This document shows positions 16,864 through 26,483 of a stretch of DNA of 64,000 bases, one piece after another. The DNA comes from Alphaproteobacteria bacterium (GTDB taxonomy: Bacteria; Pseudomonadota; Alphaproteobacteria; UBA6615), in the NCBI GenBank assembly GCA_009691025.1, contig SHWB01000006.1, positions 1 to 64,000 of the forward strand. Direction: 5' to 3'. The number at the start of each line of letters is the position of its first letter. Within the stretch, counting starts at the first letter, position 1. The notes under the pieces were generated by a model that did no database searches, had not been told where the DNA came from, and saw only the letters and a program-made list of their open reading frames with translations. A program made the position numbers and the translations under genes.

Positions 16864-19800
16864 GTGCATCTGCTCGCCGCCGCACCGGGACGCATCGACG
16901 ACGGCGGCGAGGCGATCGATCTCGGCCAGACGCCGGGCGAGATCGTGGTGCTGACGGCGGCAGATAGCGAGGTCGCCTGTCTCGCCGCCGCGCAGGCGCG
17001 ACGCCTCGCTGCCAGTTCGGCGGCGCCGGTGCTGCGGCTGGCCAATCTGCTGCGCCTCGCCCATCCGCTGTCGGTCGACCTCTACGTCGAGCGCATTGTG
17101 CGTCCCGCACGCCTCGTCGTCGTGCGGCTGCTGGGCGGGCGCGGATACTGGCCCTACGGCGTCGACGAGATCGAGGCCGCCTGCCGCGAACGGGGGATCC
17201 CCGCCGCCTTCCTGCCGGGCGACGACCAGCCCGACGCGGCACTGTCCCGTGCCACGACGGTGGCAGCGCCGGACGCGTTCCGCCTGTGGCAATACCTGGT
17301 TCACGGCGGTATCGTGAATGCGGAACACTTTCTCGCCTTTGCCGCGACGCTGGCAGGCCGTGATGACGAATGGCGCGAGCCGGCGCCGCTGTTGCGCGCC
17401 GGATGGTGGCGGCGAAGCGACGTCCTCGCCCTTCGATACGCCGGCTACCGGCTGGCTCCTCAGGGTGAGGACTACGGGGAAGAATCGGTACGGCACAGCC
17501 GCCGCGAAAAGGAACCTCATCCTGAGGAAGCCCGGAGGGCCGTATCGAAGGACGAGGTTCCGTCGATCGCCGCCCGCCCCCGCGCCGTCGTCGTGTGCTA
17601 CCGCGCCCTCGTGCAGGCCGGCGACATGGCGGCGATAGACGCGCTCGTCGCGGCGCTGGAAGCGGAAGGCATCGACGCCGCAGCGATGTACGTGCAGAGC
17701 CTGCGCGATCCCGGTTGCGCGGCCTTCGTGACGGAAGCCCTGGCGGCAGGGCCGCCCGACATCGTGCTCAACGCCACTTCGTTCGCGGTGGCGCGCCCCG
17801 GCGCGCCAGAGGCGGGGCCGTTCGCGGCCTCGGACTGCCCGGTGCTGCAGGTGGTGCTGGCCGGCTCCGGCGCGGCGGCATGGCGAGATGGTGCCAATGG
17901 CCTCGCCGCGCGAGACATCGCCATGAACGTGGCGCTGCCGGAGGTCGACGGGCGCATCCTCTCCCGCGCCATAGCCTTCAAGGATGCGGCGCGGCGTGAC
18001 ATGGCGACCGAGGCCGACATCGTCGCCCATGTGCCGGTCGCCGATCGCGTCGCCTTCACCGCGCGGCTGGCAGCGTCCTGGTGCCGGCTGCGGCGGAAGG
18101 CGGCAGGCGAACGGCGCATTGCCATCGTGCTTGCCAACTACCCCAACCGCGACGGCCGCATGGGCAATGGCGTCGGCCTCGACGTGCCGGCGAGCACAGT
18201 CGGTCTTCTCGCCGACCTGGCGAACGCGGGGTATCGCATCGAGGGCGTGCCGGAAGACTGCGACGCGCTGATGGCGGCGCTGGCGGCGGGCCCGACCAAT
18301 GCCGGCATCGCCGGGCGCCGCGACGGCGAGCGGCTGATGCTGCCCGATTACGAAATCTTCCTCGGCGCTCTGCCGCCGGTGGTCCGCAATGCCGTGAGCG
18401 AGCGCTGGGGGCCGCCGACGGGCGACCCTTTCTTCCGGCCTGGCGAACTCGATTGCGGTGCCTTCGCCGTGCCGGCGCTGGTCTTTGGCAATGTTGCCAT
18501 CGTCCTGCAGCCGGCGCGCGGCTACAACATCGATCCGGCCTCGAGCTACCACGATCCGGCGCTGGTACCGCCCCACGGCTACCTCGCGGTTTACGCTTGG
18601 CTGCGCGACACCTTCCGCGCGGACGCCGTCGTCCACATGGGCAAGCACGGCAATCTGGAATGGCTGCCGGGCAAGGCGGTGGCACTGTCGGAGGCCTGCT
18701 TCCCCGAAGCAGCGCTCGGGCCCTTGCCTAACCTCTACCCGTTCATCGTCAACGATCCCGGCGAGGGCACGCAGGCCAAGCGGCGCGCCGCCGCCGTCAT
18801 CGTCGACCATTTGACGCCGCCGCTGGCTCGGGCCGGCGCGCAGGGCGGCGTACCGGAGGTCGAGCGCCTCGTCGACGAATACTGGGAGGCGGCGAATCTC
18901 GACCCGCGCCGCCTGCCGCTGCTGAGCAAGCGGATCGCCGAGGCGATGGTGGAGAGTGGCCTCGACCGCGATCTCGGCCTGCCGCCGGGCACACCGGTGG
19001 CCGACGCTCTCGGCCGGCTCGACGCCTGGCTGTGCGAGCTGAAGGAACTGCAGATTCGCGACGGGCTGCACGTCTTCGGCCGCTCGCCCGAGGGCGCGGC
19101 GCGCGACGAGATGCTGGCGGCGATGGTGCGCCTGCCGCGCGGCCCAAAGGCGGCGGACGCATCCTTGCCGCGCGCGCTGGCGGCCGATCTCGACCTTGAT
19201 CTCGACCCGCTCGCCGCCGATGCAGAGGCGCCGTGGACCGGCCAGCGCCCTGCCGGTCTCGACGGCTACGAAGGTGTCTGGCGCAGTGCCGGAGACACGG
19301 TCGAGCGCATCGAGGCGCTGGCGCTCGACCTGATCGCGGGCCGGCGCGCGGCGGAACCCGGGTGGCCACGAACGACCGCCGTGCTGGCCGAGATCGAGGC
19401 ACGCCTGCGTCCGGCCATCGCCGCGAGCGGCGCGGCGGAGACGGCGGCGCTGCTGGCCGGGCTAGACGGCCGCTTTGTCGCCCCGGGCCCGTCAGGCGCG
19501 CCGACGCGCGGGCGGCCCGAAGTGCTGCCGACCGGGCGTAACTTCTTCTCGGTCGATGTCCGCGCGGTGCCAACTCCGGAGGCGTGGGAATTGGGCTGGC
19601 GTTCGGCCTCTCTGCTCGTCGAGGCGCATGCGCAGAAGCACGGCGACTGGCCGCGCGCGATGGCGTTGTCGGCCTGGGGTACAGCCAACATGCGCACCGG
19701 CGGAGACGATATAGCCCAGGCGCTGGCGCTGCTCGGTGTGCGCCCGCTGTGGGAAGACGCGACGCGGCGGGTGATTGGATTCGAGGTGATGCCGGTGTCG

Positions 19801-20760
19801 GTCCTCGGCCGGCCGCGCGTCGATGTCACCCTGCGGGTTTCCGGCTTCTTCCGTGATGCCTTTGCCAGCCTGATCGAGCTGTTCGACAGCGCCGTCGCCG
19901 CCGTCGCCGCGCGCACCGACGAGGCGCCGCGCGACAACCCGGTGGCGCACTGCGTCGCAGTGGAGGCAGCGGCGCTGACGGCCGAGGGCGTCGAGCCCGG
20001 CATGGCACGACGTCAGGCGAGCTATCGCGTCTTCGGCTCGCCGCCGGGCGCCTATGGCGCCGGCCTGCAGGCGCTAATAGACGAGCGCGGCTGGGACAGC
20101 CCCGCCGATCTGGCGAAGGCCTATCTCGCCTGGGGCGGTTACGCCTACGGTGCCGGCGCGGCGACGGGCGGCGGCGGTGGCTACGGCGCGCCGGCCGCGC
20201 GCGCCTTCGCCCGCCGCCTCACCGCCGTCCAGGCCGTCATCCACAACCAGGACAATCGCGAGCACGATCTGCTCGACAGCGACGATTACTACCAGTTCGA
20301 AGGCGGTCTCGTGGCCACCGTCGAACATCTGTCAGGCCGCCGGCCGACCGCCTGGCACAACGACCATTCGCGCCCCGAACGGCCGCGCATCGGCACACTG
20401 GAGGACGAGATCTCGCGCATCGTGCGGGCGCGTGCGGCCAACCCGAAATGGATCGCCGGCGTGATGCGCCACGGCTACAAGGGCGCCTTCGAGATGGCGG
20501 CGACGGTCGACTACCTCTTCGCCTTCGCCGCCACCACCGGCGCCGTACGCGACGACCAGTTTGACCGCGTCTACGCCGCCTATCTGGAGGACGATGCCGT
20601 GCGCGACTTCATCGCTGACTCCAATCCGGCGGCGCTGCGCGAGATGGCGCAACGCTTCCTCGAAGCCATCGACCGGGCCCTGTGGACACCACGCGCCAAC
20701 AGCGCCCGAGACCGCCTCACGGGGCTGGCGGCACAACGGGCATCCAGGGTGGAAGCATGA
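16864..20760 (+). CDS. cobN: cobaltochelatase large subunit CobN, with an in-frame REP insertion
   Basis: CobN is the corrin-binding subunit of the ATP-dependent cobaltochelatase; the ATPase subunits CobS/CobT are not in the window. The 1298-residue protein is slightly longer than relatives. Family motifs include DYEIFLGALPPVV, the chelatase motif MGKHGNLEWLPGKAVALSE (about 593-612) and, near the C-terminus, GVMRHGYKGAFEMAATVDYLF. At about residues 181-237 a stretch of foreign composition (LRYAGYRLAPQGEDYG, REKEPHPEEARRAVSK) is encoded by two inverted REP-like palindromes. It sits just before the conserved VVVCYRALVQAGD and keeps the frame. Start GTG 16864; the end overlaps cobO by ATGA. Confidence 0.95.
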   Translation: MHLLAAAPGRIDDGGEAIDLGQTPGEIVVLTAADSEVACLAAAQARRLAASSAAPVLRLANLLRLAHPLSVDLYVERIVRPARLVVVRLLGGRGYWPYGVDEIEAACRERGIPAAFLPGDDQPDAALSRATTVAAPDAFRLWQYLVHGGIVNAEHFLAFAATLAGRDDEWREPAPLLRAGWWRRSDVLALRYAGYRLAPQGEDYGEESVRHSRREKEPHPEEARRAVSKDEVPSIAARPRAVVVCYRALVQAGDMAAIDALVAALEAEGIDAAAMYVQSLRDPGCAAFVTEALAAGPPDIVLNATSFAVARPGAPEAGPFAASDCPVLQVVLAGSGAAAWRDGANGLAARDIAMNVALPEVDGRILSRAIAFKDAARRDMATEADIVAHVPVADRVAFTARLAASWCRLRRKAAGERRIAIVLANYPNRDGRMGNGVGLDVPASTVGLLADLANAGYRIEGVPEDCDALMAALAAGPTNAGIAGRRDGERLMLPDYEIFLGALPPVVRNAVSERWGPPTGDPFFRPGELDCGAFAVPALVFGNVAIVLQPARGYNIDPASSYHDPALVPPHGYLAVYAWLRDTFRADAVVHMGKHGNLEWLPGKAVALSEACFPEAALGPLPNLYPFIVNDPGEGTQAKRRAAAVIVDHLTPPLARAGAQGGVPEVERLVDEYWEAANLDPRRLPLLSKRIAEAMVESGLDRDLGLPPGTPVADALGRLDAWLCELKELQIRDGLHVFGRSPEGAARDEMLAAMVRLPRGPKAADASLPRALAADLDLDLDPLAADAEAPWTGQRPAGLDGYEGVWRSAGDTVERIEALALDLIAGRRAAEPGWPRTTAVLAEIEARLRPAIAASGAAETAALLAGLDGRFVAPGPSGAPTRGRPEVLPTGRNFFSVDVRAVPTPEAWELGWRSASLLVEAHAQKHGDWPRAMALSAWGTANMRTGGDDIAQALALLGVRPLWEDATRRVIGFEVMPVSVLGRPRVDVTLRVSGFFRDAFASLIELFDSAVAAVAARTDEAPRDNPVAHCVAVEAAALTAEGVEPGMARRQASYRVFGSPPGAYGAGLQALIDERGWDSPADLAKAYLAWGGYAYGAGAATGGGGGYGAPAARAFARRLTAVQAVIHNQDNREHDLLDSDDYYQFEGGLVATVEHLSGRRPTAWHNDHSRPERPRIGTLEDEISRIVRARAANPKWIAGVMRHGYKGAFEMAATVDYLFAFAATTGAVRDDQFDRVYAAYLEDDAVRDFIADSNPAALREMAQRFLEAIDRALWTPRANSARDRLTGLAAQRASRVEA
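17422..17559. repeat. pair of inverted REP-like palindromes inside cobN
   Basis: Element a (17422-17472) has arms GTCCTCGCCCT and AGGGTGAGGAC. Element b (17513-17559) has arms AACCTCATCCT and AGGACGAGGTT and is oriented opposite to a. Both share the core TTCGATACG and CTCAGG of a dispersed alphaproteobacterial REP family. The pair, with flanks of about 168 bases, is translated in frame within cobN. Related pairs lie at 45712-45800 and 60595-60715. Confidence 0.85.
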
Positions 20761-21365
20761 CCGCGACCGACGACGACGCCCGCTGGGCCGAGAAAAAGAA
20801 AAAGCAGAAGGCCGCCCGCGACCGCATGCTGGCGACGAAAACGCGCGAGAAGGGATTGCTCGTCGTGCATACCGGTACGGGCAAGGGCAAGACTACGGCG
20901 GCGATGGGCCTCGTCATGCGAGCGCTCGGCCACGGCTTCCGAGTCGGTATCGTGCAGTTCGTCAAGGGCAAGTGGGAGACCGGCGAGCGCGCCATCCTCG
21001 ATCGCTTCCCCGAGTTGGTGACGATCCGTGTGATGGGCGAGGGCTTCTCCTGGGACTCCCAGGACCGCCAGCGAGACATCGCCGCGGCGCGCGCCGCCTG
21101 GGCGATGGCGCAGGAGCTGCTGGCCGACCCTTCCTATCGCCTGATCGTGCTGGACGAACTCAACATCGTGCTGCGCTACGAGCATCTGCCTGTCGACGAG
21201 GTGGTGGCCGTGCTGGTCGCGCGCCGCCCCGACCTGCACGTCGTCGTCACCGGCCGCAACGCCCCCGATTACCTGATCGAGGCCGCCGACACGGTGACGC
21301 TGATGGACGCCCGAAAGCACCATTTTCGCGCCAATGTGAAGGCCCAGCAGGGCATTGAGTTCTGA
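20757..21365 (+). CDS. cobO: corrinoid adenosyltransferase (CobA/CobO type)
   Basis: Transfers the adenosyl group of ATP to cob(I)yrinic acid a,c-diamide in the cytoplasm. The 202-residue protein has a Lys-rich N-terminal helix (EKKKKQKAARDRML), the P-loop HTGTGKGKTTAAMG, IVQFVKGKW, VLDELNIVLRY and VTGRNAPDYLIEAAD, all typical of the family. ATG 20757 overlaps the cobN stop (ATGA), which supports membership of the riboswitch-controlled run. Length is normal. The next gene starts 47 bp downstream. Confidence 0.96.
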   Translation: MTATDDDARWAEKKKKQKAARDRMLATKTREKGLLVVHTGTGKGKTTAAMGLVMRALGHGFRVGIVQFVKGKWETGERAILDRFPELVTIRVMGEGFSWDSQDRQRDIAAARAAWAMAQELLADPSYRLIVLDELNIVLRYEHLPVDEVVAVLVARRPDLHVVVTGRNAPDYLIEAADTVTLMDARKHHFRANVKAQQGIEF

Positions 21366-21412
21366 GTGCCTGAACGGGTATCCCGCCAAGACGTTTAGGG
21401 AGGACTCCGGCG

Positions 21413-22126
21413 GTGGAGTATCATCCGGCCATGGAAAATCTCGTCCGCCTCGCCGTCGCGACGCTGCTGCTCGGCGCCGTCGCGACCCAGCCCGCCCTCG
21501 CGGCCGACCGCGACACGACCGAAGAACTGGTGCTGCGCGCCGAAACCGCGGTGCGAGCGATGGTGCGCGATGAACATATCGGCAAGCAGATCACCACCCG
21601 CCTGCCGCATGCGCGCGCGGTGGTGGTGTTCCCGTCTCTCTATCGCGGTGCCTTCATCCTCGGCGGCGAGGGGGGCGACGGTGTGCTGGTAGCGCGCGAC
21701 GGCGGCGGCAAATGGGGCGGTCCGGCCTTCGTGCGGCTGATCTCGGCCTCGATTGGCCTGCAGATTGGCGGCCAGGTCGCCGAGGCGATGCTTCTCGTGA
21801 TGACCGATTCGGCCCTCGAAGCCCTGCTGGCGGACAAGGTGAAGCTCGGCGCCGATATCGCCGTCACCGTCGGACCTGTGGGCGCCGGCGCGGCGGCCGG
21901 CACCTCGACCGCCGTGCAGGGCGCCGATGTGTGGGCGTTCTCGCGCGCCAAGGGGCTGTTCGGCGGCGGCGCGCTCGTAGGCGGCGTGCTCGAACAGCGC
22001 GACGCGTCGAACGCGGCCTATTACGGTGGCGCGACCGGCGCGCGCGAGATCGTAGCCGGCACGGTGCGGCCGAACGCCCAGGCCGACGGGCTGCGTGCCA
22101 TCATCGCCGATGCCGGCGCGCGCTGA
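21413..22126 (+). CDS. secreted SYLF (Ysc84-type) lipid-binding-domain protein
   Basis: SYLF-domain proteins bind phosphoinositide-like lipids in eukaryotes; the bacterial role is unclear. The 237-residue product has a signal peptide (hydrophobic [18 protein letters not shown], cleavage before AD) and SYLF signatures: [63 protein letters not shown] and [13 protein letters not shown] 21413 is chosen because AGGGAGGA lies 8 bases upstream; ATG 21431 has no such site. It sits between cobO and cobQ with a 17-bp overlap into cobQ, so it is co-transcribed with B12 genes although no B12 role is known. Confidence 0.85.
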   Translation: MEYHPAMENLVRLAVATLLLGAVATQPALAADRDTTEELVLRAETAVRAMVRDEHIGKQITTRLPHARAVVVFPSLYRGAFILGGEGGDGVLVARDGGGKWGGPAFVRLISASIGLQIGGQVAEAMLLVMTDSALEALLADKVKLGADIAVTVGPVGAGAAAGTSTAVQGADVWAFSRAKGLFGGGALVGGVLEQRDASNAAYYGGATGAREIVAGTVRPNAQADGLRAIIADAGAR

Positions 22127-23615
22127 TCGCGGCTGTGCCGCCGCGCTGATGCTTCAGGGCACGGGCTCCGACGTCGGCAAGTCGTTGCTGGTCGCCGGCC
22201 TCTGCCGTGCCTTCGTGCGGCGCGGCCTGCGCGTGCTGCCATTCAAGCCGCAGAACATGTCCAACAATGCCGCGGTCGCCGCTGGCGGCGCGGAGATTGG
22301 TCGCGCCCAGGCGCTGCAGGCGCGGGCCTGCCGGGTCGCGCCGACTGCAGACATGAACCCGATCCTGCTGAAGCCGCAATCGGAGACCGGCGCGCAGGTG
22401 ATCGTGCAGGGCCGCGTCGCTGGCACCGCCGACGCCCGGGCGTGGCAGAAAGCCAAGGCCGGATATCTTCCGGCGGTACTCGAAAGCTTCTCGCGGCTGA
22501 CGGCGGATTCCGACCTCGTGCTGGTGGAAGGCGCGGGCAGTCCGGCGGAGATCAATCTGCGCGAAGGCGACATCGCCAATATGGGCTTCGCCACGGCGGC
22601 GGGCGTGCCGGTAGTGCTGGTCGGCGACATCGAGCGCGGCGGCGTCATCGCCCAGCTTGTTGGCACGCATGCGCTGCTGGCGGAATACGAGCGCGCGCTG
22701 GTCGGCGGATATGTTGTCAACAAGTTCCGCGGCGATCCGCGTCTCTTCGACGACGGATTGATGGCGGTCACGCAGCGGACCGTCTGGCCGTCGCTGGGTG
22801 TCGTGCCGTGGTTCGCCGGGGCGGGCCTGTTACCGGCCGAGGATTCGACCTCGCTCGATGGCCGCGCGCTGGCTGTTCGGCGCGACGGGCCGATCCGCGT
22901 CGTCGTGCCGCGCCTTCCGCGCATCGCCAATTTCGACGATCTCGACCCGCTCGCCGCCGAGTCCGATGTGACAGTCGAACTGGTGCAGCCTGGCCGCGCT
23001 ATGCCCCACGATTTCGACCTGATCGTCCTGCCTGGATCGAAGGCGACGATTGCCGATCTCGCCGCTCTGCGAGCCGAGGGCTGGCATCACGATATCGTGG
23101 CGGCGCACCGGCGCGGCGCCTCGGTGCTCGGCCTGTGCGGCGGTTACCAGATGCTCGGCGCTCGCATCGCCGATCCCGACGGCAGCGAGGGCTCGCACGG
23201 AGCGGCGCGAGGCCTAGGCCTGCTCGCGGTACGCACGATCCTCGGCGGCGACAAGACTCTGACGACGGCGTCGGGCACCGCGACCGGCATGAATGTACCG
23301 GTTACAGGATACGAGATGCACATCGGCACGACGCGCGGCGCCGATTGCGCGCGGCCCTTCGCGATCCTGGAAGACGGCCGGCACGACGGCGCGCGCTCGC
23401 TCGACGGCCGGATCGCCGGCACCTACCTACACGGCGTGTTCGCCGCGGACGATTTCCGCGCCGCGTTACTGGAAGGATTGCGCGCCGGCCGAGCGCCGGG
23501 ACCGGCCTGGGAAGAGCGCATCGAAGCGACGCTCGATGCGCTCGCCGACCACCTTGCCCGCCACCTAGACCTCGAGCGAATGATGGCCATCGCGCGCCGC
23601 TACACGGGGGCGTAG
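22110..23615 (+). CDS. cobQ: cobyric acid synthase (adenosylcobyrinate amidase)
   Basis: Amidates four carboxyl side chains of adenosylcobyrinic acid a,c-diamide using glutamine and ATP. The 501-residue protein has the N-terminal dethiobiotin-synthase-like ATPase ([49 protein letters not shown]). The C-terminal class I amidotransferase has nucleophile Cys in [11 protein letters not shown] and His in [11 protein letters not shown] 22110 is the likeliest start and overlaps the SYLF gene. ATG 22149 would remove 13 residues and leave the P-loop close to the end. The stop overlaps the convergent cbiB stop by 16 bp. Confidence 0.94.
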   Translation: MPARADRGCAAALMLQGTGSDVGKSLLVAGLCRAFVRRGLRVLPFKPQNMSNNAAVAAGGAEIGRAQALQARACRVAPTADMNPILLKPQSETGAQVIVQGRVAGTADARAWQKAKAGYLPAVLESFSRLTADSDLVLVEGAGSPAEINLREGDIANMGFATAAGVPVVLVGDIERGGVIAQLVGTHALLAEYERALVGGYVVNKFRGDPRLFDDGLMAVTQRTVWPSLGVVPWFAGAGLLPAEDSTSLDGRALAVRRDGPIRVVVPRLPRIANFDDLDPLAAESDVTVELVQPGRAMPHDFDLIVLPGSKATIADLAALRAEGWHHDIVAAHRRGASVLGLCGGYQMLGARIADPDGSEGSHGAARGLGLLAVRTILGGDKTLTTASGTATGMNVPVTGYEMHIGTTRGADCARPFAILEDGRHDGARSLDGRIAGTYLHGVFAADDFRAALLEGLRAGRAPGPAWEERIEATLDALADHLARHLDLERMMAIARRYTGA

Positions 23616-24613
23616 CTCAGCGCCGCCAGCGCGCCGACGGCCGCCGCCTGCAGCAGGCAGGCGACGACAAGGACGAACAGCGCGCGGCGAATGTCGCCGG
23701 CCTCGGCACGGGCGCTGAACTCGCCGCCGAGCCATGGCTCGGCGCTCGCCGCGCCGTGGTAGCTGCGCGGACCCGACAAGGCGACGCCGATGGCGCCGGC
23801 CATCGCCGCCTCAGGACGGCCGGCATTGGGCGAGCGGTGACGGTGCCCGTCCCACCACCAGGTACGCAGCGCCGCCCAGGGCCGCCCGCCCGGCACGAAG
23901 ATGGCGGCCAGCACGATGAGGGCCGCCGCCATCCGCGCCGGCACGAACATCGCCGCGTCGTCGAGCCGCGCCGCCACGGCGCCGAAGGCGGCGTGCCGCG
24001 CCGTGCGGTGGCCGACCATGCTGTCCATGGTGTTGATGGCCTTGAGCACGAACAGGCCGGGCAGGCCGAGGACGAGGTACCAGAGAACGGGCCCCACCAC
24101 GCCGTCGGCGAAATTCTCTGCCGTGCTCTCGATGGCGGCGCGGGCGACGGCATGGCTGTCGAGACGGTCGGGGTCGCGGCCGACGATCCGCCCGACGGCG
24201 GCGCGGGCGGCGGACAGCCCGTCGCGCCGCAAGGCGCGGGCGACCGCTGCTACGTGGTCGAACAGGCTGCGCTGGGCGACCAGTATCGCGACCAGCAGCA
24301 GTTCCGCGGCCCAGCCCCAGGTGACGAGGCGCGCCGCCGCGACGATGGCCAGCCCGGCACCCCAGGCCAGCGCCGTCACGGCCAGAGCCACGACCAGCCC
24401 GAGCACGAAGCGCGTGCGCGCGCCGCGCTGCGGCCGGTTGAGTCGGCGGTCGAGCCAGAAGGTCAGGTTGCCGGTCAGCGCCACGGGGTGCGGGATCGCG
24501 CGCCACAGCCAGGGCGGGTCGCCGACCAGCGCATCCAGCGCCAGCGCGCCGAGCAGGACGAGCGGCAGGGCCACGCCGGCGACGGAAAGGGTACTGCCGA
24601 GCATTGCGTTCAC
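23600..24613 (-). CDS. cbiB: adenosylcobinamide-phosphate synthase (CbiB)
   Basis: Membrane enzyme that attaches the aminopropanol phosphate linker to adenosylcobyric acid (CobD in P. denitrificans naming). The 337-residue protein has several membrane segments and the family signatures [50 protein letters not shown] and [15 protein letters not shown]. Start GTG 24613 (ATG 24604 also possible), with GAGG just upstream. It is divergent from cbiX across about 120 bp containing a 9-bp hairpin (CTCTCCGCC with GGCGGAGAG near 24632-24654). Confidence 0.93.
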   Translation of the reverse strand: MNAMLGSTLSVAGVALPLVLLGALALDALVGDPPWLWRAIPHPVALTGNLTFWLDRRLNRPQRGARTRFVLGLVVALAVTALAWGAGLAIVAAARLVTWGWAAELLLVAILVAQRSLFDHVAAVARALRRDGLSAARAAVGRIVGRDPDRLDSHAVARAAIESTAENFADGVVGPVLWYLVLGLPGLFVLKAINTMDSMVGHRTARHAAFGAVAARLDDAAMFVPARMAAALIVLAAIFVPGGRPWAALRTWWWDGHRHRSPNAGRPEAAMAGAIGVALSGPRSYHGAASAEPWLGGEFSARAEAGDIRRALFVLVVACLLQAAAVGALAALSYAPV

Positions 24614-24735
24614 AGTACCTCATAAATCGCCCTCTCCGCCCCGCTGGCGGAGAGGCGTATATTACGGCGCCGACCCGTCGTCTTGGCGGGGGCCAGCGGA
24701 CGTGGTGTATTGCCCTCCCCACCGGGAGAGCGGTC

Positions 24736-25851
24736 TTGTCCGACGACCACGCCATTATGATCTGCGGCCATGGCAGCCGCGACGAGGCCGCCGTGGCGGA
24801 GTTCGCCGCGCTGGCCACCGGCCTGCGCCGGCGCCTGCCGGGGCGGATGGTCGAGTACGGCTTCCTCGAATTCGCCCGGCCGGTGATCGCCGATGGTCTC
24901 GACGCGCTGGTGCGGCAGGGCGCGCGACGCATCTTCGCCGTGCCGGGCATGCTGTTCGCCGCCGGCCACACCAAGAACGACATTCCCTCGGTGCTCAACA
25001 CATGGCTGGCGCGCAACCCGGGGATCGCACTGGATTTCGCCCGCGATCTCGGCCTCGACGCCAAGCTGCTGCAGGCTGCCGCCGCGCGCATCGAGGCCGC
25101 CATCGCGGCGGCCGACGCGGCCGGACCCGTCGTGCCGCGTCACGAGGCGCTGCTCGTCGTCGTCGGCCGCGGCGCGTCCGACCCCGACGCCAACTCCAAC
25201 ATCGCCAAGGTGATGCGCTTCCTGTGGGAAGGCATGGGCTTCGGCTGGGGCGAGGTGGCCTATTCCGGCGTCACCTTCCCGCTCGTCGCGCCGGCGCTGG
25301 AGCGCGCGGTGCGGCTTGGCTTCCGGCGGATCGTCGTGTTCCCGTACTTCCTATTCACCGGCGTGCTGGTCGGCCGCATCTACGAGCACACCGACCTCGT
25401 CGCGGCGGACCATCCGCAGGTGCAGTTCGTCAAGGCGCCCTACCTCAACGATCATGCACTGGTGGTCGAGACCTTCGTCGACCGGCTTGACGGCATCGAG
25501 AGCGCCGATAATGCGATGAACTGCCGGCTGTGCAAGTACCGCGAGCGTATCGTCGGCTTCGAGGCCGAGATAGGCCTGCCGCAGCGCAGCCACCATCATC
25601 ACGTCGAGGGCATCGGCACCGGCGGGACGCCCGAGCCGCACAGCCATGACCACGGGCATAGTCATGCGCACGCGCACGACCACGCGCACGGTCACGCGCA
25701 CGGTCACGCGCACGGTCACGCGCACGGTCACGCGCACGGTCACGGGCATGCTCATGGACACGACGATGGCCACCATTATCCCTATCCGCATGCCGATCAT
25801 CCGCTGGGGCCGTTGACGCTGGCACGGATGAAGCGCGGCGGGCGATCGTGA
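24736..25851 (+). CDS. cbiX: long-form sirohydrochlorin cobaltochelatase with Fe-S motif and His-rich tail
   Basis: CbiX inserts cobalt into sirohydrochlorin, the committing step of the cobalt-early B12 route. The 371-residue protein has two chelatase halves: MICGHGSRDEAAVAEF with the catalytic His near the start and a second domain with LLVVVGRGASDPDANSN. Then come MNCRLC (MxCxxC, the 4Fe-4S site of long-form CbiX) and a long tail made of HSHDHG and (HAHG)n repeats before a short end (HPLGPLTLARMKRG). TTG 24736 follows GGGAGAG at 5 bases; no ATG or GTG is well placed. The GTGA overlap with cobH shows coupling. Confidence 0.93.
   Translation: MSDDHAIMICGHGSRDEAAVAEFAALATGLRRRLPGRMVEYGFLEFARPVIADGLDALVRQGARRIFAVPGMLFAAGHTKNDIPSVLNTWLARNPGIALDFARDLGLDAKLLQAAAARIEAAIAAADAAGPVVPRHEALLVVVGRGASDPDANSNIAKVMRFLWEGMGFGWGEVAYSGVTFPLVAPALERAVRLGFRRIVVFPYFLFTGVLVGRIYEHTDLVAADHPQVQFVKAPYLNDHALVVETFVDRLDGIESADNAMNCRLCKYRERIVGFEAEIGLPQRSHHHHVEGIGTGGTPEPHSHDHGHSHAHAHDHAHGHAHGHAHGHAHGHAHGHGHAHGHDDGHHYPYPHADHPLGPLTLARMKRGGRS
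25681..25740 (+). repeat. five perfect 12-bp tandem repeats coding (HAHG)5
   Basis: CACGCGCACGGT is repeated five times without change, within a longer His-coding stretch (about 25640-25790) of the cbiX tail. The unit is a multiple of three, so slippage would change tail length without breaking the frame. Confidence 0.97.
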
Positions 25852-26483
25852 GCGAACCCTGGCGCATCGCGCCGGAGGAGATCTACCGGCGGTCCTTCGC
25901 CATGGCGCGCGCCGAGGTTTCGCTCGACGGCCTGCCGGCCGAGCTTGCCGAGTTGGCTCTGCGTCTCGTTCATGCGGCGGGCGATCCCGGCGTGGTCGCC
26001 GACCTCGCGGCGAGCCCCGGCGCGGTCGAGGCGGCGCGCAAGGCTCTGGCCGGCGGTGCGGCGCTGCTTGTCGATGCGCGCATGGTCGCCGCCGGAATCG
26101 ACCGGGCGCGCCTGCCCTGCGGCAACGACATCCTCTGCACGCTAGACCTCGGCACGGTTCCGGCGCTGGCGATGCATCTCGGCACAACGCGCGCCGCCGC
26201 GGCGGTAGAAATGTGGCCTCCCTTCCTCGACGGCGCGGTCGTCGTCATCGGCAATGCGCCGACTTCGCTCGCCCGTTTGCTCGCCGGCCTCTACGAAGGC
26301 TGGCCCGCCCCTGCGGCGATTCTCGGCTTTCCAGTCGGCTATGTAGGCGCGGCCGAAGCCAAGGACGCCCTGATGGCGCGCGCGGCGCCGGCCTGGATCG
26401 CCACGCGCGGCCGCCGTGGCGGCAGCGCGCTGGCCGCCGCCGCCGTCAATGCGATCGCCCGGCTCGATTCCGGCGACGCATGA
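25848..26483 (+). CDS. cobH: precorrin-8X methylmutase
   Basis: Moves the C-11 methyl group to C-12 to form hydrogenobyrinate or cobyrinate. The 211-residue protein shows IYRRSFAMARAE, the catalytic His in RLVHAAGDPG, VDARMVAAGI, NAPTSLARLL and PAAILGFPVGYVGAAEAKDAL. It starts at GTG 25848, overlapping the cbiX stop (GTGA), and overlaps cobL by ATGA, so it is in the middle of a tightly coupled five-gene run. The equivalent enzyme in the anaerobic pathway is CbiC; sequence alone does not decide which substrate (with or without cobalt) is used. Confidence 0.95.
   Translation: MSEPWRIAPEEIYRRSFAMARAEVSLDGLPAELAELALRLVHAAGDPGVVADLAASPGAVEAARKALAGGAALLVDARMVAAGIDRARLPCGNDILCTLDLGTVPALAMHLGTTRAAAAVEMWPPFLDGAVVVIGNAPTSLARLLAGLYEGWPAPAAILGFPVGYVGAAEAKDALMARAAPAWIATRGRRGGSALAAAAVNAIARLDSGDA

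Noticed and set aside
17405-17575. Intein or inserted domain in CobN
   Set aside because: It is too short (about 56 residues), has no intein motifs, and the DNA is a recognisable inverted REP pair.
16396-19071. Very long open frame antisense to cobN, and similar long frames antisense to hldE (4819-6510) and the dnaA-crotonase region (52914-54182)
   Set aside because: High-GC codon bias opens antisense frames. The products are Arg/Gly/His-rich without family motifs, while the other strand carries clear enzymes.
24614-24735. Second cobalamin riboswitch before cbiX
   Set aside because: None of the conserved B12 core or B12-box motifs is present; only a 9-bp hairpin and weak promoter-like words are seen.
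25681-25740. CRISPR-like direct repeats
   Set aside because: The 12-bp units have no spacers and encode His-rich protein in frame.
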